Source: Fibrobacter sp.
Lineage (GTDB): Bacteria; Fibrobacterota; Fibrobacteria; Fibrobacterales; Fibrobacteraceae
DNA: 45,698 bases
Reading direction: 5' to 3'
Assembly: GCA_024398935.1 (NCBI GenBank)
Contig: JAKSIH010000022.1
Span: forward strand, 1-45,698
A program made the position numbers and the translations under genes. Each line of letters opens with the position of its first letter. Position 1 is the first letter of the stretch. Below are positions 1 through 8,337 of this stretch, piece after piece. The notes beneath the pieces were generated by a model, which was not told where the DNA came from, did no database searches, and saw only the letters and a program-made list of their open reading frames with translations.

Positions 1-521
1 CCCAGGCAGGCGAAACCATCGCCATTATGACCACCAACCACGGCGTGATGAAGCTACGTCTTTTCGAAGAACGCGTCGGCGAATGCGCAACCAACTTCAT
101 TGAACTAGCCAAGCAGGGCAAGTACGATGGCGCTCCGTTCCACCGCATCATTTCTGGCTTCATGATCCAGGGCGGCGACTTCACCAACCGTAACGGTACC
201 GGCGGCCACGCAGCAGGCGGTCCGGGCACCACCATCGGCGACAAGTACGATCCGTGCCTCACCCACATGCGCGGCGCTCTCAGCTGGGCAAAGACCATGA
301 TGCCCCACTCCATCGGTTCCCAGTTCTTCATCGTCCACGGTGAAGACGTGCACTTCCTGGACCATCCGGCAAACGGCGGCCCTGCTGAAGGTTACTCCGT
401 TTTCGGCCAGCTCTACGAAGGCTTCGAAGTTCTGGATGAAATCGCCGGCGTAAAGACCGACCGTCGCGATGCACCGTATGAAGACGTGATTATCGAATCC
501 GTGAAGATCGAAAAGGCATAA
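1..521 (+). CDS. Cyclophilin-type peptidyl-prolyl cis-trans isomerase (5' partial)
   Basis: Catalyses cis-trans isomerisation of proline peptide bonds, helping protein folding. The cyclophilin core is unmistakable: FHRIISGFMIQGGD at about residues 39-52 of the visible ORF carries the catalytic Phe-His-Arg and Gln, and GSQFFIV follows at about 97-103. The reading frame stays open to the window edge (first whole codon at base 3), and the residues before the first ATG at 27 (ETIAI) match the usual first strand of the fold. The gene therefore probably starts upstream, and any signal peptide lies outside the window. It ends with TAA at 519-521 and is followed by a hairpin terminator. Family assignment is secure; cytoplasmic versus periplasmic location cannot be told. 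Confidence 0.93.
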   Translation, partial: QAGETIAIMTTNHGVMKLRLFEERVGECATNFIELAKQGKYDGAPFHRIISGFMIQGGDFTNRNGTGGHAAGGPGTTIGDKYDPCLTHMRGALSWAKTMMPHSIGSQFFIVHGEDVHFLDHPANGGPAEGYSVFGQLYEGFEVLDEIAGVKTDRRDAPYEDVIIESVKIEKA

Positions 522-523
522 AA

Positions 524-584
524 GGGCGCTTCGCGCTGAGGTATGAGGGCGGCCTACGGCCTTTGAGGGGCGAGGTTCCTCATA
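524..584. repeat. Heptad-repeat intergenic element A
   Basis: A GCGC-TTC-GCGC hairpin (526-536) is followed by two copies of a TGAGGTA-like heptad (537-550), a GGCC-TAC-GGCC hairpin (551-561) and the inverted arm CCTCATA (578-584), which pairs with TATGAGG (542-548). It resembles element D at 16902-17020. It lies just after the cyclophilin stop, between two plus-strand genes. Confidence 0.6.
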
Positions 585-595
585 TTTGCGAAAGG

Positions 596-622
596 ACGCA
601 GGGTAAAACCTGCGTTTTTTTT
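596..622 (+). terminator. Rho-independent terminator of the cyclophilin gene
   Basis: A perfect 7-bp stem, ACGCAGG (596-602) with CCTGCGT (609-615), and a 6-nt loop run straight into eight T residues (615-622). Confidence 0.85.
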
Positions 623-629
623 GCTGGAT

Positions 630-700
630 CCCCGCCTTCGCGGGGATGACTTTGCGGGGGTCGCGGGGATGACATTGCGGGGGGCGCGGGGATGGCGTTC
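630..700. repeat. GC-rich 23-bp tandem repeat with hairpin
   Basis: A perfect CCCCGC-CTTC-GCGGGG hairpin (630-645) overlaps a 23-bp period repeat whose core CGGGGATGAC occurs at 641, 664 and, as CGGGGATGGC, at 687. It sits in the G-rich spacer between the cyclophilin terminator and the tRNA promoter. Nothing suggests coding. Confidence 0.7.
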
Positions 701-730
701 AAAAAAAATCGATTTTTTTCACCTGCCCCC

Positions 731-759
731 TTGACAACTTTCAAATAATTTTCAATATT
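731..759 (+). promoter_or_regulatory. Likely promoter of tRNA-Ala
   Basis: A consensus -35 hexamer TTGACA (731-736) is followed after 17 bp by an A/T-rich -10-like AATATT (754-759). This would start transcription about 8 nt before the mature tRNA 5' end. The -10 match is weak; the stronger evidence is the exact TTGACA at the right distance. Confidence 0.5.
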
Positions 760-773
760 TGGGCTACCCTAAT

Positions 774-846
774 GGGGTTATAGCTCAGTTGGTAGAGCGC
801 CTGCATGGCATGCAGGAGGTCAGGAGTTCGACTCTCCTTAGCTCCA
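774..846 (+). tRNA. tRNA-Ala (anticodon GGC)
   Basis: A complete 73-nt cloverleaf: acceptor arm GGGGTTA/TAGCTCC with two G-T wobbles, D arm GCTC...GAGC, anticodon stem CCTGC/GCAGG with loop ATGGCAT (anticodon GGC), and T arm AGGAG-TTCGACT-CTCCT. The discriminator is A at 846. CCA is not encoded, so it must be added after transcription. It appears to be a single-gene transcript, with a promoter at 731 and a terminator at 852. Confidence 0.97.
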
Positions 847-851
847 CTGAA

Positions 852-883
852 AAGAGGCTCGCAGATTGCGAGTCTCTTTTTTT
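852..883 (+). terminator. Terminator of tRNA-Ala
   Basis: GAGGCTCGC (854-862) pairs with GCGAGTCTC (868-876), with one G-T wobble and a 5-nt loop, followed by seven T residues (877-883). Between here and the next gene (884-1123) I see no gene, only a C-rich, G-poor stretch to about 1030. Confidence 0.88.
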
Positions 884-1139
884 ATCCAGACGACCAGCTA
901 CGGCCACGCACGCAGCCTCCCGACCTAGCCCGGTCTCGCCCGCTTGTCACATAGGCCTTTCGCGCACTCCCTACCCACACGCTTCAAGAACAGTCCGTTC
1001 CCGCTCTCCGTTCCTTTTTCAGCAGGGTTCTCCCGCGCTGCATATTTATCGCCCGGGGCTTCATTCCGGCGGATTAGAACAAACTTGCAAGGCTTCGCCG
1101 AATTTTTTATTTTTTGCTCCAACAAGGAGTTAGAGAAAA

Positions 1140-3119
1140 ATGAGTATTTGGTCAAATCGATTTTGGAAAATCGCCCTGGGGATCGCCTTCCTGACGGAAA
1201 CACCCCTTTTTGCCGAGGAATGCAACCAGGCCACCATGGACGCCTTCGCCTACGAGGATTGTATCACCGCACAAAACGGCGGTACCGTCGACAGCCTGAA
1301 TTTCGGAAATTCCAGCGGCGGCGAACAGTCCAGCGCTCCGAAGGCGCCTGCATATGCACCTTTCGAGAAGGTCGCCTACCTAACATCCTCCTTCGGGGAA
1401 AACAGGGGAACACGCTACCACCTAGGCATAGACTATTCCACCGACATGCAGGAAGGATGGCCGGTATTCGCGCCGGAAGACGGGAAGGTCGACGAAATCA
1501 AGGTTTCGCCCTATGGCTATGGCAAGGTAATGTTCTTCAAGGGCGAAAGCGGCAAGACCTGGGTCTTCGCGCACCAGAGTAGTTTCGGCGCCCATCTGGA
1601 TTCCCTCGTCCTGAAGAAGATGATTTCTTCTAAGAAGAACGATGTTTCCTTGTCGCCGAACATGTCCGTAAAAAAAGGGGACACCCTGACATTTGCAGGA
1701 AGCACCGGCATCGGAAACCCTCACCTGCATCTTGAAATCAGGGCCACCGGAAACAAGGCTCTTTCCCCCTGCAATCACGGCGTACAGTGTGCAGACACCA
1801 TCGCACCGCAGATTTTTGCTGCGGCGGCCATGTACAAGAACGAAGTGTCCTTCACTTCCAAGGCCGCCCTAGAGAGCGGTTGCGTGGAATCTCCCATCAA
1901 GAACACCTACGAAGACGAATCCCCCGTACGCGTAGCGTTCAAGATTGCAGACTACAGCCGAGTTCCCAAGGAAAACCCCATGTCGGTTCGTCGCGTGGAA
2001 CTTTACCGCTACGACGACAAAATCTACAGCAAGATCCAGGACACCCTATCCATGGCAAATCCCACCCGCATCCGGGACGAGCTCCTGTGGGCCGAGGAAG
2101 CGGACACCGCCGGCGACTGGCATTTTATTGATGCGCTGCTCCCGCCCCAATCCAATTATCGAATCGAGGTGGAAGACTACATGGGTAACGTGACCACCCA
2201 AAAGTTCAACCTGCGCTCCAGCTGCAAGAACAACGAACCTTTCGTGAAGACTCACTTCCAGGAAACGCCCCTATTCACCTACCTCTCCAGGCCCATGATT
2301 GACTTTGCCAAGTGCGACGACGCCTACACGTTCGAAGCATTTGACGCTGCCGGAAACAAGCTGGGAAATCTTTGTCAGGCTTTCCCCAAGAAATACGCCA
2401 CGGTCGCTAAAATTGGCGAATTGTTCCCGAAGGTATCGTACGTCAAGTACAAAAAAGGCGATGCGGAAAACAACATCTATGTCTACATCGCGGCAGGCAA
2501 GAGCGCAAATATAAACTGGAACGCAAAGGTCGAGGGCATGGAAATTTCCCAGAAGATTTCGGGACTTACCAACAAGACCAACGATGGTAATGTCGCACTG
2601 GCATTTGTCAAGACGCATACCGACAGTCTGGACTTCATTGAATTTCATCCCAAGGGAATCCAGTTCACGGGCAAGTGGGACGCCTGCATCGATAGCAGGA
2701 CCGCAGCAAATCCGCTATACTGGCTAGGCGAAACCAAGCGCGGCTGGAACATTTTCAGCAAGCAGACCAAGGGGAAAACCCGCTGCGTCAGCATCAACGA
2801 ATTGCGGGACATCGCAAGCATCGACAACAGGGAAGCCCCGTCCCTGGGATTCGCCTACTGGTCCAACACCATCGTGGGCGGCAGGCACATTCCCGCGCTG
2901 AAAATTCCCCTGATTTACAAGTATAGCGGGCTTTCCAACGGGAACGCGGTCTCCGTAAAGTTCAAGAACAAGTGGATTCCCGTAGAATACGATTCCGAAC
3001 CTCGCGAGCTGGTCATCATCGGAGAGCTACTGCCCGAAGACAACGAGACCATCACCATCCAGATTACAGACGAAGCAGACAACAAGGTCACCCACGAAGT
3101 AACCATTCCAGAGATGTAA
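1140..3119 (+). CDS. Secreted M23-family (LytM-like) metallopeptidase
   Basis: A predicted exported peptidoglycan endopeptidase of 659 aa. Residues 1-25 form a signal peptide ending LFA/EE. The M23 zinc site is complete: H94 and D98 in YHLGID, H145 in FAHQ, and H195/H197 in PHLHLE. By analogy with LytM, H94, D98 and H197 bind zinc, and H145 and H195 act in catalysis. An insertion of about 25 residues separates the central strands (about 150-175). The 450-residue C-terminal part is beta-rich in appearance with scattered Cys, and I do not recognise it; it may be cell-wall binding or Ig-like. An AAGGAG Shine-Dalgarno at 1124-1129 supports the ATG. A single-gene unit ending at the bidirectional terminator 3251-3287. 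Confidence 0.88.
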   Translation: MSIWSNRFWKIALGIAFLTETPLFAEECNQATMDAFAYEDCITAQNGGTVDSLNFGNSSGGEQSSAPKAPAYAPFEKVAYLTSSFGENRGTRYHLGIDYSTDMQEGWPVFAPEDGKVDEIKVSPYGYGKVMFFKGESGKTWVFAHQSSFGAHLDSLVLKKMISSKKNDVSLSPNMSVKKGDTLTFAGSTGIGNPHLHLEIRATGNKALSPCNHGVQCADTIAPQIFAAAAMYKNEVSFTSKAALESGCVESPIKNTYEDESPVRVAFKIADYSRVPKENPMSVRRVELYRYDDKIYSKIQDTLSMANPTRIRDELLWAEEADTAGDWHFIDALLPPQSNYRIEVEDYMGNVTTQKFNLRSSCKNNEPFVKTHFQETPLFTYLSRPMIDFAKCDDAYTFEAFDAAGNKLGNLCQAFPKKYATVAKIGELFPKVSYVKYKKGDAENNIYVYIAAGKSANINWNAKVEGMEISQKISGLTNKTNDGNVALAFVKTHTDSLDFIEFHPKGIQFTGKWDACIDSRTAANPLYWLGETKRGWNIFSKQTKGKTRCVSINELRDIASIDNREAPSLGFAYWSNTIVGGRHIPALKIPLIYKYSGLSNGNAVSVKFKNKWIPVEYDSEPRELVIIGELLPEDNETITIQITDEADNKVTHEVTIPEM

Positions 3120-3165
3120 CCAAGGCGAGTGTCGCAGAAACAAGCTCGCTTGTTTCTATGACCGA
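3119..3165. repeat. Dispersed palindromic element (AAGGCGAG family), copy 1
   Basis: AAGGCGAGTG leads into a perfect 10-bp inverted repeat, AGAAACAAGC (3136-3145) and GCTTGTTTCT (3148-3157), then CCGAGCCG. The same order (AAGGCGAGTG, a CAAGC/GCTTG palindrome, CCGAGCCG) recurs at 23218-23264. A partial AAGGCGAG copy starts near 3213. It immediately follows the M23 peptidase stop codon. Confidence 0.6.
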
Positions 3166-3250
3166 GCCGCCGGGCATCGCGCTACGCAGTAGCGCAAATG
3201 TTACCAAGGCGAGAACAGCGCCCGAAATCGCCGCTAAAATTTTTTGTCGC

Positions 3251-3287
3251 AAAAAAAAGACCACTGGTGAAAACCAGAGGTCTTTTT
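3251..3287. terminator. Bidirectional terminator between the M23 peptidase gene and rplY
   Basis: AGACC-A-CTGGT (3258-3268) pairs with ACCAG-A-GGTCT (3273-3283) around a GAAA loop, with a single A-A mismatch. An A-tract (3251-3258) and a T-tract (3283-3287) flank it, so it can end transcripts from both convergent genes. Confidence 0.85.
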
Positions 3288-3342
3288 GCGAGAGCGAGCG
3301 CATGTCGCAAGTTCTTGGCCTGACGATCTGCGCGAGCGGTCT
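3282..3342. repeat. 61-bp direct repeat, copy 1
   Basis: It shares about 55 of 61 positions with the segment at 3381-3441: CTTTTTGCGAGAGCGAGCGC, a few variable bases, then TTCTTGGCCTGACGATCTGC and GCGAGCGGTCT. Each copy directly follows the T-tract side of a hairpin terminator. It is non-coding as far as I can see. Confidence 0.8.
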
Positions 3343-3352
3343 TTCCGTGAGC

Positions 3353-3386
3353 AAAAAAAGCACAGGCATTTAGCCTGCGCCTTTTT
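3353..3386 (-). terminator. Terminator of rplY (minus strand)
   Basis: Read on the minus strand, the hairpin built on CAGGC (3363-3367) and GCCTG (3373-3377), extended by GC/GC with one A-C mismatch, is followed by seven T residues (complement of 3353-3359). Confidence 0.75.
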
Positions 3387-3441
3387 GCGAGAGCGAGCGC
3401 TAGTCGTAGGTTCTTGGCCTGACGATCTGCGCGAGCGGTCT
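3381..3441. repeat. 61-bp direct repeat, copy 2
   Basis: Second copy of the unit at 3282-3342, 99 bp downstream. It starts at the end of the second hairpin and stops three bases before the rplY stop codon. Confidence 0.8.
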
Positions 3442-3443
3442 CA

Positions 3444-4022
3444 TTAAGCTTCTTCGGACTTAGCACCGCGCTTAGCAGTGATATTGAAGATCACCACGCG
3501 AGGAGTGCAAGCCAGTTCCACACCTTCAGCCAGCTTGAGGTCCTTGGCGTAGAAAGTAGTGGGAGCCGGATATTCGGAGATATCCATTTCAATGAGAGTA
3601 GGAATCTTAGTAGGAACAGCAGCCAGCTGGATGTAGCGGTTCTGCTGAGCAAAGGTACCACCCTGAGTCTTAACGCCAACCGGAAGACCGTTCAGCTTGA
3701 CAGGAACGCGAACCTTAACCTTGGTGGATTCGTCGATCTTCAGGAAGTCAATGTGGATGATTTCCTGAGTCAGAGGATCCTTCTGGTAGTTATAAACAAC
3801 AGCAGCATTGCCTTCCTTGCCGTCGATGACGAGGTCAAGAAGGGTGTAACGCTTACCCGGGGCGAGAACCTTGCGAAGATCAGCAGCGCTAACGCTGATG
3901 TTCACATTCTCCTGACCCTTACCATAATAGGAAGCCGGAATCTGGCCAGCCTTACGAAGACGGGCATTGTCGCGGCTCTTGCCTAACACTCTCGAGGTTG
4001 CTACGAGCTTAGTGAGTTCCAT
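3444..4022 (-). CDS. rplY: 50S ribosomal protein L25/general stress protein Ctc
   Basis: A 5S rRNA-binding ribosomal protein of 192 aa in the long (TL5/Ctc) form. An N-terminal 5S-binding domain (residues 1-95, with VLGKSRDNARLRKAGQIPA and KDPLTQEIIHIDFLK) is followed by the C-terminal beta domain (about 96-180) that short E. coli L25 lacks. The tail is basic then acidic (KRGAKSEEA). A GGAG Shine-Dalgarno (complement of 4029-4032) precedes the ATG. It lies 38 nt downstream of tRNA-Gln on the same strand and is probably co-transcribed with it. In many bacteria the ctc gene sits near pth, but pth is not present here. Confidence 0.95.
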   Translation of the reverse strand: MELTKLVATSRVLGKSRDNARLRKAGQIPASYYGKGQENVNISVSAADLRKVLAPGKRYTLLDLVIDGKEGNAAVVYNYQKDPLTQEIIHIDFLKIDESTKVKVRVPVKLNGLPVGVKTQGGTFAQQNRYIQLAAVPTKIPTLIEMDISEYPAPTTFYAKDLKLAEGVELACTPRVVIFNITAKRGAKSEEA

Positions 4023-4060
4023 AATTTACTCCATTTGAGTTAAATTTAAAGTGAAAAACA

Positions 4061-4132
4061 TTGGGATAGCTGGACTCGAACCAGCGAATAACGGAATCAA
4101 AATCCGTTGTCTTACCACTTGACGATATCCCA
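4061..4132 (-). tRNA. tRNA-Gln (anticodon TTG)
   Basis: A full 72-nt cloverleaf on the minus strand: acceptor TGGGATA/TATCCCA, D arm GTC...GAC, anticodon stem ACGGA/TCCGT with loop TTTTGAT (anticodon TTG), and T arm GCTGG-TTCGAGT-CCAGC. The discriminator is A and CCA is not encoded. It is wedged between ispE (34 nt upstream) and rplY (38 nt downstream) on the same strand, so it is likely cut out of a shared transcript. A possible -10 (TACTAT, complement of 4147-4152) could also serve it. Confidence 0.96.
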
Positions 4133-4166
4133 ATGGTGGCGCAAATATAGTATTTCGCCGTCTTTT

Positions 4167-5063
4167 TTAAAGGGTGGGCACCCAAAAGCGGGTCACTTTC
4201 TGGTATCTGGAAATCTCTTTCATGGCTTCCGCAGCCTTTTCTGCCGTTTCCCTGCTCGCAAATATGCCAAAAACAGAAGCTCCCGAACCGGACATCAAGG
4301 CGCATTTTGCCCTTAGGCGGATAAATTCGTCCCTCATTTCCGCAACTAGAGGGTGCAGCGGGAACACGGAACCTTCAAATGCGTTGAAAGCAGCAAAAGA
4401 CGGAAGGCGAGAGACAAGAGTGCCATCGGCAATGGCGGATTCCATTTCAGCCTTGTAGCTGTCCCAGCGAGCAGGTCCGGACTTGGCAACCCCGGCATAG
4501 GCGTCCTTGGTAGGTACAGCGTCAAACGGAGTGCATATCAGCAGATAATAACCCTCGGGAAGCTGCAGGGGATCTGTAAAGGTGAGCTTTTCCCCGATAC
4601 CTTCGGCAAAGGCAGTTCCACCACGCACCAGGAAAGGCACATCCGCTCCCAGCTTGGCGCCAATGCTTTCAAGAATTTCAGGCTGGTAGCCCAAATTCCA
4701 CATGCGGTTCAGGAGACGAAGCGTTGCAGCGGCGTCTGCACTTCCACCACCAAGTCCCGCACCGAGAGGCATAACCTTTTCAAGATAAATGTCCGCGCCC
4801 AGGTTTTCTGCGTCAGCAAAGCCCTGTTCTACAGCATAGGCCCTAAGGGCAAGCGCCGCCTTGAACACCAGATCCTTTTCAACGGGATAATCCTGAGGTT
4901 TATTGTATGTCAGGGCAATCTGGCCGTCAGTGCGAATTTCCGCACTGACCATATCGCCGGCATCCACCGTCTGGAAAACGGTTCCAAGATCATGATAGCC
5001 ATCTTCTCGCTTACGGATGACATCTAAGAACAAATTGATTTTCGAAGGAGCATATTCTTTCAT
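4167..5063 (-). CDS. ispE: 4-diphosphocytidyl-2-C-methyl-D-erythritol kinase
   Basis: Phosphorylates CDP-methylerythritol in the MEP pathway of isoprenoid synthesis. A GHMP kinase of 298 aa: K8 in the N-terminal APSKINLFLDV, the ATP-binding loop PLGAGLGGGSADAA (99-112), the likely catalytic D141 in GADVPFLV, and a C-terminal MSGSGASVFGIF. I chose the ATG at 5063 because family similarity begins right after it; an in-frame ATG at 5147 would add 28 residues translated from repeat element B. No Shine-Dalgarno is visible, because the leader is the repeat itself. Downstream of ftsK and upstream of tRNA-Gln, all on the minus strand. Confidence 0.95.
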   Translation of the reverse strand: MKEYAPSKINLFLDVIRKREDGYHDLGTVFQTVDAGDMVSAEIRTDGQIALTYNKPQDYPVEKDLVFKAALALRAYAVEQGFADAENLGADIYLEKVMPLGAGLGGGSADAAATLRLLNRMWNLGYQPEILESIGAKLGADVPFLVRGGTAFAEGIGEKLTFTDPLQLPEGYYLLICTPFDAVPTKDAYAGVAKSGPARWDSYKAEMESAIADGTLVSRLPSFAAFNAFEGSVFPLHPLVAEMRDEFIRLRAKCALMSGSGASVFGIFASRETAEKAAEAMKEISRYQKVTRFWVPTL

Positions 5064-5172
5064 AATAAAATTGAGGATTGACGATTGAAAATTGATAATT
5101 GTTATAAACGCGGCTTCGCCGCCATATTTTTTATCATCAATTATCAATCATCCATTATTCATTGTTCATTAT
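5064..5172. repeat. Heptad-repeat intergenic element B
   Basis: Five ATTGANN heptads in tandem (5070-5104), a GCGGC-TTC-GCCGC hairpin (5110-5122), then complementary heptads of the form AATNATC/CATTNTT (about 5138-5170). It fills the entire 105-bp gap between ftsK and ispE; the ftsK TAA at 5169-5171 is part of its outer arm. Confidence 0.75.
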
Positions 5173-8100
5173 CTAAAAGTTCCTGATCGTTCCATCTGCA
5201 TCAGTTCATCCATGCCCACAAGCATTGCACGGGGCTTGGAATTTCCCTTGCTAGGGCCACAGACACCAAGACCATAAAGCTGGTCCACAATTTTTCCTGC
5301 ACGACTGTAGCCAACGCTAAAGTGACGCTGAACCGCCGATGTCGAAAGTCCACTCACCTCGATTGCCCAGCAGGCGACATCAAAGAGAAGCGGGTCAAGC
5401 TTACCCAGCTGCTTACCGCCCTCCCCATCTTCATCCTCGCCGTCCACCCCTTCGGAAACATCAAAGGATTCCACCTGGGGATAGAATACATTCTGGTTGG
5501 AGCAGGCATCGGCCAGCTTTTCCGCTTCTTCATCGCTGAGGAATGCTCCATGAACACGGACAGGATCCGGATCGTTCACAGCCTTGAACAGCATGTCGCC
5601 TCGGCCCAGAAGCTTTTCGGCACCGGCATGATCCATCACCGTTCGGGCGTCAATTTGTGAAGCGACCTTAAAGCTGATTCGTGTGGGCAGGTTCGCCTTG
5701 ATTATACCTGTAATCACCTTCACGGAAGGACGCTGGGTTGCAAGAACAAGGTGAATGCCAACAGCACGGGCCTTTGCAGCCAGTCGCGCCACGGACTTTT
5801 CGATTTCCTTGCCGGCGACCATCATGAGGTCCGCCATTTCATCGATAATTACCACGATGAAGGGCATGCGGTGGCCCTGATCCTGCTCAGGAATGTCGTC
5901 GGGCAGTTCTCCCGCCTCAAACTTGGCGTTGAAGCCTCCGATATTACGAACTTTCGCCGTAGCAAGAACCTCGGTACGGCGGTCCATTTCATAGCACAGC
6001 CACTGGAGAGCCTGAATCGCAATTTCGGGCTTGGTAATGACGGGAGCAAGCAAGTGAGGAATGCTTTCGTACATTTTCAGTTCCACCGCCTTCGGGTCCA
6101 CCAGAATCATGCGGAGCTCGTCGGGTGTCTTACTGAAAAGCATACTTGCCATGAGGGCGTTAATACAGACAGACTTACCGGAACCCGTCTGACCCGCAAT
6201 CAGCAAGTGAGGCGCCTTGGCCAAGTCCATGGTGAACGCTTCACCGGTAATGTCCTTACCAAGCGCCACCTGGATTTTATCCGGTGTGGGAGCGAACTTT
6301 TCACTTTCGAAAACATCCTTACTGAACACCGTCTGGAACTTTCTGTTGGGAATTTCGATTCCCACCGCCGCCTTTCCGGGAATTGGCGCCAGGATACGGA
6401 CAGAGGATACTCGCAACGGCATAGCCAGATCTTCCTGCAGGGCGGTAAAGCGACTTACCTTGACGCCCGGCCCCGGTTCCACTTCAAAGCGGGTAATCAT
6501 GGGGCCCGTTTCGCACCCGATGACGCGGCCCTTCACCTTGAAGTTTTCCAGTTTTTCTTCCAGCATCTTGCCGATGGCATTCAGTTCATCTTCGGTATAG
6601 TCTGCCGTCTGGGCCTCGTGATCGCTCAGAATATCCGTAATGGCGGGAACCTTATAGGTATCGAACGCAGTGGGTTCCCGAGGGGGAATACTCGCCCCTC
6701 TCGAAGCAGATGCAGGCGTAGCCCCTACCGTTCTCGGGTTCGCCGCAGTACTATCCAGACCTTCCTGGATAAAAGTTCCGTTTTGATCAAGAGGTTCGCT
6801 TTCTTCGTCGGCACCGTAAACTACAGGAGCGAAGGTGTCATCGTCAGATTCGGGCACCTCACGGAATTCCGTAGCGGCACCGTCTCCCCCAAGCAAATCG
6901 GCTGCATTGATTTCGGCTATTTCGGTGGCGAATTCTTCTGCCGCGGGCTTTTTCAGGACATTCTTGCTTAGGACAGTCTTACGGACAGGCGGTTCGGCAG
7001 GCTCGGACTCCATCGAAAAATCCGGTTCCCGTTCCTGTAGACGGGTCTGAACTGGAGCTTCCGCCTGGGAAACCTTCTTAGCCGGAATATCCTCTTGAGA
7101 AATTTCGGACGCAGCGTCCTCGGGAACGCCGGAAACGAGGCCAGCCCCTTCTTCGGAACGACGCACGTCCCCCTTCACCTGCATACGGCCCTTATGGCCC
7201 TTTTCCCAGGCAATCAGGTCGCCAGCCCTACGGAGGGCCGCAATTTTTTCCTTGACTTCCACAATTTCAAGGGCGTTCATCTTGCGAATATTCACACGAA
7301 GATATTCTTCCAGCCTGCGAATTTCCGGGTCCTCGTTCATGTTGTAGTCTGCACTTGTGGGCTCTTCGCGCAAGGTGCGGGCCAGGGTCTGCTCGGGGAC
7401 CTTCCCATTCGGCTTACGGGTAGCCTTCGCGGCATTTTCGGCGGGAGCTTCATCCCCTGGCAGCCCCTGGACATTGTCCAGGCTCATCTCCTGGTCCAGC
7501 CAGTTTCTGCGGCCATTGAAGGGAGTCATCGCCCCCTTGCGCACCACCTTGAAGTCAGCCGGTTCAAGGACCACCGTGTTGTCATCCATATAGACTCCCC
7601 TTCGGCTAGAGGCGCCCTCACGCACATCCCTGGAATTTCGAGAAGGCCTTTCCACAACAGTCGCATCTACAGGTTCCGCAGAATTTTCATCCTTGCCCTT
7701 TTTGGCAATCTGGCTCGACATCCACCTGGAGCCCTTGACCAGAAAACTAAAATGACGGGGACGAAGGCCGAAAGACAAAACAAGGATAAGGACGAGTGCA
7801 ACGATCAGCAGGCAAAAAGGCACAATGGCAGATGCGTTACCGAAAATGGGAACACAAACATTCTGGGAAAAGAATTGTCCCAAAAGACCGCCGTTCAGGG
7901 CAAGAACTTCCTTGGAAACTTTGGCAATGCCATAGCTTTTCAGGGAAAGCAGGAAGGAAACATCCAGCGACAGGAGGGACAGGCCAATGGAATAGCGGAC
8001 CATTCGCCCCTGGAAACCGGCAAAAGCCAATGTTATTCCCCAGAAGATTAACGCCATATTGAAAATAATGACAGCAACGCGACCAAACAGAAGGGTCACG

Positions 8101-8315
8101 GCGTTAGGAACGATACCGCCCAGATAGGGACCGAGCCAGTTTCCGCCGGTACCGCTATACACGGAACAAACGCAACCCAGAAGAAGAACGAAACCGACAA
8201 TCAGCAGGGACCATCCCGCGATAATGCGGCCAAATCCCTGATTATCTTCCCCACTAGAGATCTTCGTTTTTGGTTTGGAACTTTTTTTAGCTGGTTTCTT
8301 TTTTTGAGTAGCCAA
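5169..8315 (-). CDS. ftsK: DNA translocase FtsK/SpoIIIE
   Basis: Septum-anchored motor that pumps chromosome ends apart at division. 1048 aa with four N-terminal membrane helices (about 30-52, 74-99, 107-126, 160-183), a long acidic and proline-rich linker (about 190-600), the RecA-like motor (Walker A GQTGSGKS at about residues 706-713, Walker B VVIIDEMADLM, then LATQRPSV and GRGDML) and a C-terminal gamma winged helix (TSAVQRHFSVGYSRAGKIVD) that in known FtsKs reads KOPS sites. The start codon is TTG, well supported by GGAGG (complement of 8320-8324) at good spacing. It diverges from the cyclase gene; a TATATTTG box (8338-8345) is the likely promoter core. Confidence 0.96.
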   Translation of the reverse strand: MATQKKKPAKKSSKPKTKISSGEDNQGFGRIIAGWSLLIVGFVLLLGCVCSVYSGTGGNWLGPYLGGIVPNAVTLLFGRVAVIIFNMALIFWGITLAFAGFQGRMVRYSIGLSLLSLDVSFLLSLKSYGIAKVSKEVLALNGGLLGQFFSQNVCVPIFGNASAIVPFCLLIVALVLILVLSFGLRPRHFSFLVKGSRWMSSQIAKKGKDENSAEPVDATVVERPSRNSRDVREGASSRRGVYMDDNTVVLEPADFKVVRKGAMTPFNGRRNWLDQEMSLDNVQGLPGDEAPAENAAKATRKPNGKVPEQTLARTLREEPTSADYNMNEDPEIRRLEEYLRVNIRKMNALEIVEVKEKIAALRRAGDLIAWEKGHKGRMQVKGDVRRSEEGAGLVSGVPEDAASEISQEDIPAKKVSQAEAPVQTRLQEREPDFSMESEPAEPPVRKTVLSKNVLKKPAAEEFATEIAEINAADLLGGDGAATEFREVPESDDDTFAPVVYGADEESEPLDQNGTFIQEGLDSTAANPRTVGATPASASRGASIPPREPTAFDTYKVPAITDILSDHEAQTADYTEDELNAIGKMLEEKLENFKVKGRVIGCETGPMITRFEVEPGPGVKVSRFTALQEDLAMPLRVSSVRILAPIPGKAAVGIEIPNRKFQTVFSKDVFESEKFAPTPDKIQVALGKDITGEAFTMDLAKAPHLLIAGQTGSGKSVCINALMASMLFSKTPDELRMILVDPKAVELKMYESIPHLLAPVITKPEIAIQALQWLCYEMDRRTEVLATAKVRNIGGFNAKFEAGELPDDIPEQDQGHRMPFIVVIIDEMADLMMVAGKEIEKSVARLAAKARAVGIHLVLATQRPSVKVITGIIKANLPTRISFKVASQIDARTVMDHAGAEKLLGRGDMLFKAVNDPDPVRVHGAFLSDEEAEKLADACSNQNVFYPQVESFDVSEGVDGEDEDGEGGKQLGKLDPLLFDVACWAIEVSGLSTSAVQRHFSVGYSRAGKIVDQLYGLGVCGPSKGNSKPRAMLVGMDELMQMERSGTFR

Positions 8316-8337
8316 ATCGCCTCCGATTTTTACCCGT

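Noticed and set aside
3182..3466. Small minus-strand frame with an internal duplication (TARADRQAKNLR twice)
   Set aside because: The duplication comes from the 61-bp non-coding repeat, the frame crosses two terminators and it overlaps the end of rplY.
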